Source: Viscum album (taxonomy: Eukaryota > Streptophyta > Magnoliopsida > Santalales > Viscaceae). Taken from it: a stretch of DNA of 64,000 nucleotides. Below are positions 1-10,206 of the stretch, piece by piece. Below the pieces are notes generated by a model that had not been told where the DNA came from, made no database searches, and saw only the letters and a list, made by a program, of their open reading frames with translations. The DNA lies in the NCBI GenBank assembly GCA_963277665.1, contig OY728165.1:1153912050-1153976049 (forward strand). Reading direction: 5' to 3'. The translations under genes and the position numbers were made by a program. How positions within the stretch are numbered: position 1 is the first letter of the stretch; each line of letters begins with the position of its first letter.

Positions 1-1663
1 TAGTCTCTTCTAATCATGTATGGAAAATATATGAGTTGTAGGAGTCACATAGTATGTATAAACCTTCTAACTCTAAGAACATGATTATGCAAAAAATATT
101 AGAAATTTGAAAGTGGGGTTTCACATGGTTTACATAAGGTTAATAAAACCATGCGCCTTAACCAAACAAGTTCATTCCTTAATTAGTGTTTTGATCATAG
201 ATTGCACATTTCTTTCCAAACTATGATCACAAACCATACACCCTCTATTTAGAGGTTTAAAAGTAATAATTCCCATAATAAATTAATAAACATAATTATT
301 ATTTATCTTTTTATATTTCTAGTGGATTAGTGGGTTTTTTCCTCCTGTGCGATCCCATCTCTCTCATCCTAGATTCTTTGATATCTTCTACAACAATTTT
401 TCTAATCAGGATCTGTTGCATGTATTGAATAGATAGAGGTATGATCTCACTTACTATTACATTAAAAATAAGTATTCCTTTTAGTTTTTTACTAAATTTT
501 GATATGATATATATTACCCTATTTTAATGGAATTAGATTGTTTTATTAATTTCTTCCAATCTTTTTCAAATATAAGGCCTCCATTAGATGATGATTTATC
601 AACGAACCTAAGTTATATAGTCGCATTGTTATACATAATGCATTGTGTGTTTTCTATCTTTTAAAATGTTTTCTGTGAAATAATTTTTGTCAACTATCCA
701 TTTAATGTATTTCGTCATATTAAATTGATCTACTCACTTTGATATATACTTTTCGATCCATGTTTAGAATATTTGAGGATGTTCAACTCACTTATAGACA
801 CCCCATGAGTGTGGAAAATTGATATTCACCATATAATTAAATATATAATTGTCATAAATGCCTGTTATGCATTCATATTAGGTCATAAATTGAATTTAAT
901 ATAGTATATAATTGTTTAATGAATCCCAGTTATCGTCTAAATTCATGGCCCAATATATAATAGGAATTTTCTATGTAGTTAATTTCACATATAAAAATGT
1001 CACCCTATAAATGCCTCTATCAAACATATAAATTGGATTTCCATGTTTTTTTGGATTTAATGAAATATATTTACATTGAAGTGATGGTTCATGATGGTTA
1101 TCCATCCTTAAATAAATTAAATTTGGTAACCTATAGAGGGTAATAAAATCACACCATTTTTTATGATTTATTAAATAATCATTGCGAATTGTACTACCTT
1201 GATTATAATTTGACATGACCATTGGTATGAATGTAATGTAATACTTCTTGTATTATAATATAAATATAATTATTCATTTATGTTGGCTATGGAATGATTT
1301 AAAGGAATCATTTCGGCATGATGGTTACACAATCTCTTAAATGAGGTGTAGATCATGACATCTCACACCACTAACACGATTTGGATGGAGGGAATGACAC
1401 ACAACATCCCATGTTTTGATTGTTGACTTGATGAAAATCTCACCATAATGAGTTTAAAGAATAACATATATCACTCACTATGAGATGTAGGGAATTTTCC
1501 CGATTTCATGATCTTATAGGCTCGTTACAATGGTCATGTGTTTCTGTGTTACACCACTCTCTAACCAGCACCTAATATAGTATTCCAAGTATATGGACAT
1601 CTATGTCCCCATGTACTTGTTTTATATAGGTGGATGACATTTATAACATTATATATATAAATA
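1..1663. other. AT-rich flank, no gene recognised
   Basis: This stretch lies upstream of element A. The few open frames are short, AT-driven and show no motif I know. The part from about 1290 to 1620 is slightly more complex than the rest and may be a decayed repeat, but I could not align it by eye with any LTR in the window. Confidence 0.5.
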
Positions 1664-2070
1664 TGTAACATTTAAAGTCCCGGAAATTTCGATGAAAATT
1701 TCTTCATAAATTGGAATTTAACGAGTTCACAGTTTCTATCGGTGCCTGATTCCAAGGCCCGGTGTGACCGGAATCATTTTCTAAAGTTTTTTTCGAGTAC
1801 ATTTAGAAAACGTGCATGCCAATTTTTCTATTATTTTTACCAGTGCTTGGAATTGAAATCCGAGGTCACCGATGAACTCGCAGCACCGATATTTTCTTTA
1901 GGGGACCTTTACCACAATTGTGTTTTGTTGTATGTTGTAGTTAAAATTTGTTGATTCATTAAGACTTAATTAAGATTATTGTGATACAATTTTATTTTAA
2001 GTGGATGTTAATTCCACCAATGGAAAATTTGATATGGGGACCACATCCCACCTAAATTCCCATGGGAGGA

Positions 2071-2078
2071 TATAAATA
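2071..2078 (+). promoter_or_regulatory. TATA box candidate, element A 5' LTR
   Basis: The sequence TATAAATA lies in a block that is strongly conserved in the other LTR (7866-7873). It is followed by GGATGGTGGGGCCCA in both copies. Conservation and position within the LTR suggest the element's RNA polymerase II promoter. Confidence 0.55.
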
Positions 2079-2689
2079 AGGATGGTGGGGCCCACACGAT
2101 CCCCTGACACGTCAAATACTCTGTTAACCCCCTTTAAACCCCCTTAAATAATTAACTCATTCCCTCATTATGGTTTAGCCACTCCACCTCTCAAACATTG
2201 ATGATGCCAACCCATTTAATTAATAATATTCTTAATTATTTGGAATATCTATTTTGAAATAATTTAAATTGAATGGAATTTCATTAAAATTGGAGAATTC
2301 TATTATAATATTTTCCTTAAAAAATATTTTGAGGGGGAACCATTGGAGAATACGAGAAGTTTCATTCTTCCAAAAAGAACTCCATCCTCTATCGGTGAAG
2401 AACTCTCCATGACTTCTCCTACCTTCTTCTTCCTCCGCGTCAAGGTAGAAGACATCGCTCGCAAGAAGCATAGCCTACGACAACAAATCGTCCTCCAAAA
2501 TTGACAAGACAACACCGTTCTACCACGACACTCGTCTTACGTGGCTCGACAACGTGTAATGTTAATTACGAGGTAGGGAGTTGATTAGAGATGTTCATTT
2601 TTTCTTCTTCGAACTCCATCGTTCTTAGTGCGGTGTGTAATTTTTCAAACTGTTAACATAATAACGGGGAGTGTTCGGGCCACACAAAC

Positions 2690-3370
2690 ATGGACCAAAC
2701 CTACCCCATACTAGTTACTTTTATTTACTGATGGAGGCTATGTTGGAAGAGGCGGCAATGACTGAGGACGGTGGCCACGTGCCAGCCCAAAGAGGACCGC
2801 GAAACCAGGTGCCACGTAGAAGGGAGTATGCGGCTCGTGACTGCTTGCTGCATGGCTGAAGAAGGACTGGTCGGTTGTAGCCTGCCGAGCTGGTGGAACC
2901 ACAACACCCCACAGTGTCGTGCTGCGGAGATCCATGGTAGGCACAGGGCGGACCGCTCCGGTGGAAGAACCGGGTGGCTCGTCGACCGACCGGGTGGAAG
3001 GAACCACGATGCTCATTGGATCCGCGGTGAAGGGATCATGGTCTACAACCATGGGCCGCTCCCGCCAGTAAGACCAGACATCTTCGACCGGCCCAAGAGG
3101 AGGTCAGCTCCGCTCGGAACCACCGATTCAAGAAGTTGGGGGGTCGTGCCCCCCCCCCCCCCCCGCACTAGCTCAGCCCAACGACCGAGCCTCGGCCAGT
3201 CGCAGGCCGCACCCCACAAGGTCGGGCCGCCTGCAAAGGGTCAGGACGGGCCCAACAGGACAAGGGCCCCACATTTTCAGGTCAGGCCGAACCTGTAGTC
3301 GGGTCGGACCTACCGAGCCAGGACGGGCTGACCCACCAGCCCACCGAGCTTGACAGGTCGGCCCTGTTTC
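2690..3370 (+). repeat. GC-rich block inside element A LTR
   Basis: This part of the LTR is far richer in G and C than anything around it and is present in both LTRs (about 8450-9130 in the second). It gives long open frames on both strands, none with a recognisable domain. They differ between the two copies, so I read them as composition artefacts. It includes a run of 16 C at 3149-3164 that is absent from the second LTR. Confidence 0.6.
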
Positions 3371-3950
3371 ACTTATATATGAATGACTTCATGACCATGC
3401 ATCTGATCGACACATCATCTGTGGCACTGGGAACCTTACGATGAGGAATTTCTTTTGTGAAACTCTAATTTAGTTTTGGAAAAAATTGAAAAAATGGCCG
3501 GGTTGGTTCTAACTGAAACCACCCGGGACCTTAGAGGGGAAACACTTATACCATAAGGACCATACATCTGATTGAAGTTATGTAAACTATGTTGGTTCCA
3601 TTTTGATGAGATGTTTATTTTGGAATACTACACATGGTTTTGAATGAAATTGGAGTATGTTCGGGTTGGATTTAGCTTAAATACCAGCCGGGCCCCTAGA
3701 ATGAAAAAGCCAATTACTCACAGAATGGGTGTCTGTTTGACGGGTTGTCTATTGCGTTGAGACCCCCATGACAAGGCTGTACATTGTGATACTTCTACAT
3801 GAGAGTTTGTGACCCTTGGATTATCAGATTGATGATTTTGGAGCAGACCCTCCTCGTGACAAGTGAGCAGATTGCAGAGACCTAGTAGCTGGCTAAGACT
3901 TGACGGTTGTTGATTGATTGACTCGGAAATATTCGGATGGTCTAGTGGGG

Positions 3951-4185
3951 AGCGCTTGGTTGTAGCAGTAGGCCCACAGAGGAGGAGCACTTGGTTGTAG
4001 CGGCAGACCCGTTGTACTCGACATAAAGAGTACCTCTGTAGACTATGAGGGGGAGCGCTTGGTTGTAGCTGCAAACCCGTGGTGGGATGTTCTTAGTTGT
4101 AGAATTAGGCCCACTGTACTCGATAGGTTGAGTACATTAACTATCCAAGGTTAGTGGGAGTCACATGGTTGTAGCAGCAGGCCAA
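3951..4185 (+). repeat. Five-copy CTTGGTTGTAG motif array in element A 5' LTR
   Basis: Five imperfect copies of a unit of about 26 bp start near 3951, 3986, 4053, 4088 and 4159. The core is CTTGGTTGTAG, followed by a purine/pyrimidine mix and then a CCCA or CCCG end. Between units lie GTACTC...GAGTAC inverted repeats with 8-base loops (4014-4033 and 4116-4135). The same five-unit order recurs in the 3' LTR. Confidence 0.7.
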
Positions 4186-4419
4186 CTGTACTCGATAGAG
4201 GAAGAGTTCTCCAGCAGCCGTGGTTTTGACATTGTGAATAAAAATCCTGGTTTGAGCTGAGTCAGTGACCTTTCTATTTTCCTAATGATTGATATTGGTT
4301 ACATGAAATCTTGGTAAATGTATGGTCATATACCTAATTAATAGTTATCTATTGAAATCATACATTTTGGCTTATCCATGTTGGGTTTTGTGGGACCTTG
4401 AGGGTCTCCGGGTCCCTAA

Positions 4420-4437
4420 TGAGTATCTTCATACTCA
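4420..4437 (+). other. Short perfect hairpin, element A 5' LTR
   Basis: TGAGTAT, loop CTTC, ATACTCA form a perfect 7 bp stem, followed by CCCC. The second LTR has the same stem with a different loop (10189-10206). Element B has an equivalent hairpin with different paired bases. Confidence 0.65.
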
Positions 4438-4928
4438 CCCCTGCACAGGGCTATGCCCGTACTACGTTATCTTGGATGCAGTTGATAGACAACACTGATC
4501 GATGTGGATAATTGTGGAGCAGGACTGTACCCAGAGGTTGACCAATTGGAAAGATATACACAGAGCAGACGATCAGAGCTGAGGTGCTGAGGTGGCCATT
4601 TGTACCCACCCTTCAGGTGTGATTCCCGAAGGATGACTCATTGCATATTGTTTACCTTACTGTAGTTGTACTAGGTTTTTAGTTGTATTGTACTTACTTT
4701 TAGGCTTGTATTTCTGTCCCCTTTCCTTTTATCATTTACTTTTGTATTCAGTATTACTTAGTGCTTTCGTCTGTTGTATACTCTGTTGTGATTTTTTAGT
4801 TTTATAAAATCAATGCCTTCCCATTTTATCAGGATTAATGCTATCGGTGCTAGTCGCCAGCCCCTGCCCTAATGAAGGCATGCTTCGGGTAGTCATGGAA
4901 TGGGCCTCGAGGACGGGACGTGAAAAAT

Positions 4929-4942
4929 TGGTATCTATTGAG
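4929..4942 (+). other. Primer binding site, element A (degenerate)
   Basis: TGGTATC followed by a degenerate TATTGAG lies immediately after the 5' LTR end. Plant Ty3/gypsy elements primed by initiator Met-tRNA carry TGGTATCAGAGC here; the first seven bases match. Confidence 0.6.
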
Positions 4943-5199
4943 ACAGTTCTACTACATAAATTAGGACTCTGATATTTCCTTTCTGTGATGAAATATTTTT
5001 AAAGGTACCGAGTGTTGTTTTCAGTTCAGGGAGTTCAATGTTGTTGTAGAGGCTGACATATCTATACACTAAGACCCTCACTTCTTATTTCCGACTTTAG
5101 TGAACAAAAAAAAATTATTGTGATTGTGTCTTCAAATGTTTTCTTTATGTCAGCTCAACCAGGTCAGCTCACCAGGTATAGTCTTTTGACTGTGTCGCA

Positions 5200-5600
5200 T
5201 CTGCTCAAGATGCCTCCATGCAGACAGTTAGTTGGAGTTCCGAGAGAGTACACGATGATGGCCCACCGAGTGATGATGCTCTATTGCAGGGCCCTCGTTC
5301 TATGTTGTCACCATCGGGTGGTGTACCAGCAGCACCACCACTCATTGCGTAGCAGATACCACCAGCCGCACTGGAAGAGGTTACACGCTGACTGAGCGCG
5401 TTACCTGAGTTCCAGTATCAGATGCCTCTGAGGTTTCGAGGTGAGACAGATTCCCTAGCAGTAGAGGACTGGATGGAAGCGATTTCTTGAGTTTTCCTCC
5501 ATGTTGATACACCAGTAGAGGAGATGGTGATCTATGATACTCGACTATTCCGTGCGTGTCAATGAGGTTGGTATGCTTAGTGATGAGGCTTCGGTACATG
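5200..5600 (+). pseudogene. Element A gag relic, first copy
   Basis: Reading with frame changes gives a run starting near MPPRR, a proline-rich stretch, and then QMPLRFRGETDS followed by an acidic-aromatic DWMEAIS. That is the usual start of the retrotransposon gag (capsid) domain, where a proline- and phenylalanine-containing segment precedes a conserved tryptophan. Several stops and at least one frame change break it, so it cannot make Gag. No zinc knuckle is recognisable. Confidence 0.6.
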
Positions 5601-5634
5601 GACTGATTCCTGAGATAGTACCTTAGAGTAGTGT

Positions 5635-5860
5635 GACAGCTATATCACTACCCATTGGTCACTTGTAACAAACGGTAGTACGGGTAGATGAAACTTGAAG
5701 GCTTAGTGCCTTACATATGTTTCAGCATCAGATACCCCTCAGGTTCCAAGGTGAGCTCGACTCACAGGCGGATAAAGACTGGCTTGTGGTGGTGGCTGAG
5801 AGTTTTCTAGAGCTTAAAAAGCTTCAGTAGGATGACGTGTAGATAATTGTATATTCATCA
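5635..5860 (+). pseudogene. Element A gag relic, duplicated segment
   Basis: About 310 bp after the first copy the same gag segment appears again in diverged form: HQIPLRFQGELDS, then DWLVVVAESF. Both copies align over roughly 200 bp, so this is a diverged direct duplication within the core rather than the continuation of Gag. It is also broken by stops (for example at 5827). I see no function for it. Confidence 0.55.
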
Positions 5861-6554
5861 TGGTATACCTATATTTCCTTGTACTGGATGAATATGATTT
5901 GATCAGTTCCTTAGAACTTAGACCCCTGAGCGAGGTGTGTTTAAGGATATCAGAGCCTTCACATCTTCCTCTATGCATTCCTACTTATTTTTGGGTACTA
6001 GAGAGAACCTTTGTGGTTGAATGTTCATTGGATGAGCAGATACATCCAGTGAATGTTAACATTTGGAATGCATGAAACTGGCATCAGTCTTAGAGACATG
6101 AACATGTAAAATTTTTCGAAGAGGGAGTGTTATGGACAGATGAATATGCAGGGTAGCAGACATTGAAGTAAATTTTGGAGAGCAGCATGAGGTGGTAAAC
6201 ATTTCAACATGTTACAACCACCAGCTTTTGTATTCCCCTCTAGGATCAGTGAGCTGGAGGGTATGGGAAGAGAGTAGTTGCATGCGGTCAAGGAGTGTGA
6301 CCCAAGGGCACTAGGAATGTTTTAAGGTACAGTATGTGTCTACTACTAGCTTCCGTATCAGTATACATTGGTACCAATCATTACTTCCTACCATGGATCT
6401 TGTCCTAGACCAAGAGTTTTCGGTTAAACCATTGAATTGACCCTCACGTCTGGAGATACCATTGGTAGGAGACTTTATAATAACAGTTACATAGACGAAT
6501 GTGATCTGACTCTTGAGGTTCGAGTTTTGGTTGAAACCACTTGGTGGCAGCATC

Positions 6555-6650
6555 GAAGCCTTACGACGTTTGTTTAGGTATAGACTGGGCAACCATAGTT
6601 CTTACACATATTGACTGTATTAGGAAAAATGTTTGTGGTTTACCAAAAAC
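6555..6650 (+). pseudogene. Element A protease-end relic
   Basis: The frame reads PYDVCLGIDWATIVLTHIDC, close to the conserved segment that follows the aspartic protease in plant Ty3/gypsy elements (YDVILGMDW, then IDC). The protease active-site DSG motif upstream is not visible. The reading changes character soon afterwards, where reverse transcriptase should begin; that region is absent. Confidence 0.6.
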
Positions 6651-6834
6651 ATTGGGATGGGGTTTCTATCATTGGTGAAAATGAATACACAGGAATCACT
6701 GGATGTAATCATGATTAAGTGGGTGCAGTCGATCACTCATGAGTTGACCAGACATAGATTTGTGTCAGGTTTCTTCAGAGTTGTTGCACAATATTTATCA
6801 TTGACGAAGAAGAATAAAGCTTCGTTTGGTTAGA

Positions 6835-7430
6835 GTGATTCTAGCAGAGCATTCAGGAGCTGAGGTAGAGTTTGAACAGTGTGCCAATCTTGAGGCTACC
6901 AGAGAAGGTGCAGATCATCTAAGAGTGGATGGAGACTGCACATGGTAGACATAAGTTCTATGATGAGAGGATACGGAGACCACTGGAGTACGATGTTGGT
7001 TACCACGTCTTCCTACAGGTCTGACATCAACTAGGTCTATGGAGATTTGGATTGGGCGACAAGTTATCTCCACGATTCATCGGACCTTTCCAGGTACTCA
7101 ATAGAGTAGGAGAGGTTGATTACTGTCTGGCCCTTCAACCTCAGTTACATTGGATGAATGACAACTTCCTTATATCACAGATGAGGGGCTACGTGCATGA
7201 CCCGACCCACATCATTGACCAAGGGGAGCTAGAAAATGCTGACGGGGTGACATTCATGGAGTTCCTGATGGAGATCGAGGATTGATAGGAGCAGATCTTA
7301 TGTGGATGGACGATTCCTCTGGTGCGCATTCGCTGGTGGCACGAGAACCTCTAGGAGATCACATGGGAATAGAAGGATCAAATGCGTTCTTAGTACCCCC
7401 ATTTGTTTCCCATGTGTGTGTTGTACCATT
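6835..7430 (+). pseudogene. Element A integrase C-terminus and chromodomain relic
   Basis: A long open stretch (7052-7285) contains GDKLSPRFIGPFQVLNRVGE, the GPY/F motif of the integrase C-terminal domain, then a decayed version of the segment that leads to the element's chromodomain. After two stops the frame continues through IPLVRIRWWHENL to YPHLF, which matches the chromodomain tail of Tekay/Del chromoviruses. The catalytic core (D, D35E) is missing upstream. The chromodomain is what places this family among the chromoviruses. Confidence 0.75.
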
Positions 7431-7448
7431 ACGGGGACGTAAAACCCT

Positions 7449-7458
7449 GAGGTGGGGG
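7449..7458 (+). other. Polypurine tract, element A
   Basis: GAGGTGGGGG lies directly before the 3' LTR and after the chromodomain relic, where plus-strand priming occurs in LTR retrotransposons. Confidence 0.6.
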
Positions 7459-7865
7459 TAATTTAAATACCAAAAAATTTCATGGAAAATTTCTTCTTAA
7501 TTTTTTTTGAATTTTACGAGTCTGTGGTTTCTGATGGTGCCAGATTACGAATCCTGATGTTCCTGAAGTCATTATCTGTAGTTTTGTTCTAATATGTTCA
7601 GTAAGCGTATGTGCGGGTTTATATATCTTTTGAACGAATTGTCAGAATCGAAATCTGAGGTCACCGATGAACTCGCAGTGCCTATATTCACTTAGGGGGA
7701 CCTTTACCATAGTTGAATTTTGTAGTATGTGGTGTTAAAATTTGGGAATTCATTAAAACATAAATAAAATTGTTATGTTAAAATTTTAGTTTAGGTGGAA
7801 GTTAATTTTTTCAAAAGGGAAGTGGGCGGTGGGGCCCACAACCCACCTAACGTCCCATGGGAGGA

Positions 7866-7873
7866 TATAAATA
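7866..7873 (+). promoter_or_regulatory. TATA box candidate, element A 3' LTR
   Basis: TATAAATA in the same conserved context as at 2071-2078. Confidence 0.5.
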
Positions 7874-9718
7874 AGGATGGTGGGGCCCATACAAGCCCCT
7901 AACCCTTCAAAAACTCCATTAACCCTCTTAAACCCCCCTTAATTTTTTAACTCCTTCCGTCATTATGGTGGAGCCCCTCCACCTCCCAATGATTGATGTT
8001 TCCATCCCATTTATTTAATAATCTTATTAATTAATTGGTATCTCTCTTTTGAATTAATTTAATTTCCTTGGAATTTCATTAAAATTGGAGAAGTCTATTA
8101 TAAAATTTTCCATAAAAAATAATTTGGTGGGGAAACTTGGGATAATTCGAGATGTTTCATCCTTCCAAGATGAACATCAACCTCTCTCGGCGAAGAAAAC
8201 TCAACAACTTCTCCTACCTTCTTCTTCTTCCGCGTCAAGGTTGATGACACCCCTTGTGAGAGGCTTCACCTACGAAAATTACTATTCCTCCAACACTAAT
8301 GTGATTTCACCATTCAATCGCGACACTCGTCTTCCAAGGCTCGACGATGTGCGTCGTCAATTACGAGACAGTGGTTGATTAGAGTTGCTCATATTTTCTT
8401 CTCTGATCTATGTCTCTCTTATTGTTGTGTGTAATTTTTCCAACTGTTAATGTAATAATGAGGAGGGCTCGAGCCACACGAACACGTCCCGATCCTCCCC
8501 CATTATTGTTGGTTTTATTTGGAAATGGAGGCTGTGTTGGGAGAGGTGGAAATGACCGAAGACGGCAGCCGCGTGCCAACCCGAAGGGGACGGCAGAACC
8601 AGGTGCCGCGCGGAAGGGAGACCACGTCCCATGACCACGGGACACACGGACGAAGAAGGATCGGTCGACTGTAGCCGGCCAGGCTGGCAGAACTATGGCG
8701 CCCCACATCTACGTGCTGTAGAGAACCGCGGCCCGCACAGGGTGGGCCGCTCTGGCGGAAGAATCGGCTAGCTCATCGGCCAACTGGGAGGAAGGACTCG
8801 CGGCTGTCATTGGTGCCGTAGTAAATGGATCGCGGTCCACAACCATGGGCCGCTCACACTAGAAAGACCATCTGACTTCAGCCAACGGGACAAGAGGGCT
8901 GCACCGCTCAGCGTCGCTAGTTCTAGAAGTCGTGGGGTCGTGCACCCCAGCACCGGCTTGCCCTGCTGGGGCAGCCCCTCCCAGTCGGTCCAGGCCGCCT
9001 ACCACAGGTCTGTTCAGGCCACACCGTACCAGGACATGCATTTTCGGTTCTGGAAGACCCCTTAGCTGGTTTGGACCTGCCGAGCCAGGATGGGCCGACC
9101 CGCCAGCCCACTGGGATTGACGGGTCGGGCCTGTTTCACTAAAATGTGAATAACGTCACGACCGTTTGTCCGATTGACGTGCCCTCTACGTCAATGGGAC
9201 CCTTACGATGAGGTGGTCCTTTTGAGAAACTCTAAGTGAGTTTTGGACAGCTTTGGAAATATGGATGGTGTGGTTTGAAACCGAAACCATCTGAGAACTT
9301 GGAGCAGAAACGCTTATAGGTTAAGGAACAGATGTCCAATTGAATTGGAGTCAACTACAATTTTTTCCATTTGATGAGACGGTTCATTTGGAATACTCCA
9401 CGTGGTTTTAGATGAGATTGGAGTATGCTCGGGTTGGTTTTAGCTTAAAAACCAATCGGGCCCCTGAAACAGAAAAGACAACAACAAACTGACCGGGCGT
9501 CCGTTTGACGTGCCTTCTGATGCGTTGATACCCCTATGACGATGTGATACTTTGTGATACTTCTACGTCAAACTTCGTGACACATGGAGTAACAATTTGA
9601 GGCTTGTGGAGAAGACCCTACTGGTGACGAGCGAGAAGATTGCAGAGACCTAGTAGCTGGCTGAGACTTGACGAATACTGATCGATCGACTCGGAGTGAT
9701 TTGGATAGCCCAGTTGGG

Positions 9719-9953
9719 AGTGCTTGGTTGTAGTAGCATACCCACGGTAGAGGAGCGCTTGGTTATAGTGGCAGACCAGCGACACTTGATAGAAGGAGTA
9801 ACTCTGTAGTCTATGAGGGGGAGCTCTTGGTTGTAGCGGAAAACCCATGGTGGGAATCACTTGGTTGTAGAAGTAGGCCCACATTACTCGAAAGGTGGAA
9901 TAATTTTGTAGTCCAAGGTTAGTGGGAAGTACTTGGTTGTAGTGGCAATCCCA
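9719..9953 (+). repeat. CTTGGTTGTAG motif array in element A 3' LTR
   Basis: Five units start near 9719, 9753, 9821, 9856 and 9928, in the same order and nearly the same spacing as in the 5' LTR, including the CTTGGTTATAG variant in the second unit. Confidence 0.65.
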
Positions 9954-10188
9954 CTGTACTCGACATAGGAGGAGTTCTCCAGCAGTTTTGGTTTCTACAT
10001 CGTGAATAAAAACCCTGTTTCGGGCTGATTCAATGAACTTTGTGTATTCCTCATGATTGATATGGGCTACTTGATTACTTTGGTATATGTAGGGGAATGT
10101 ATCTAACCAACGGTTATCTGTTGAAATTATACTTTTGGGTTTATCCTTATTGGATTTTTTGATACATTGAGGGTCTCGGGGTCCCAAA

Positions 10189-10206
10189 TGAGTATCGTTA
10201 TACTCA
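10189..10206 (+). other. Short perfect hairpin, element A 3' LTR
   Basis: TGAGTAT, loop CGTT, ATACTCA. The stem is identical to that at 4420-4437 while the loop has changed. Confidence 0.65.

Larger units (their letters stand above)
1664..4925 (+). repeat. Element A 5' LTR
   Basis: It begins TGTAACATTT and matches the second copy from 7457 along its length: the early sequence around 1690-1760, the TATA region, the GC-rich block, the CTTGGTTGTAG motif array, the short hairpin and the GACGGGACGTGA end. The end lies just before a primer-site-like sequence, which places this copy as the 5' LTR. The 3' end is uncertain by a few bases because the terminal CA is decayed. Confidence 0.85.

Noticed and set aside
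3149..3164. Run of 16 C as a functional element
   Set aside because: Absent from the second LTR. Most simply explained by slippage or sequencing of a homopolymer.
2771..3298. 175 aa open frame on the plus strand, with overlapping minus-strand frames
   Set aside because: It lies in the GC-rich LTR block, has no domain, and the second LTR does not preserve it. GC-rich DNA has few stops by chance.
6311..6592. 93 aa minus-strand open frame in element A
   Set aside because: It is antisense to gag/protease relic sequence of the element and has no recognisable motif.
9618..10187. 189 aa minus-strand open frame in the A 3' LTR
   Set aside because: It is the antisense of the CTTGGTTGTAG array region. 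The matching 5' LTR region keeps only a shorter frame of different extent, so it is not a conserved gene.
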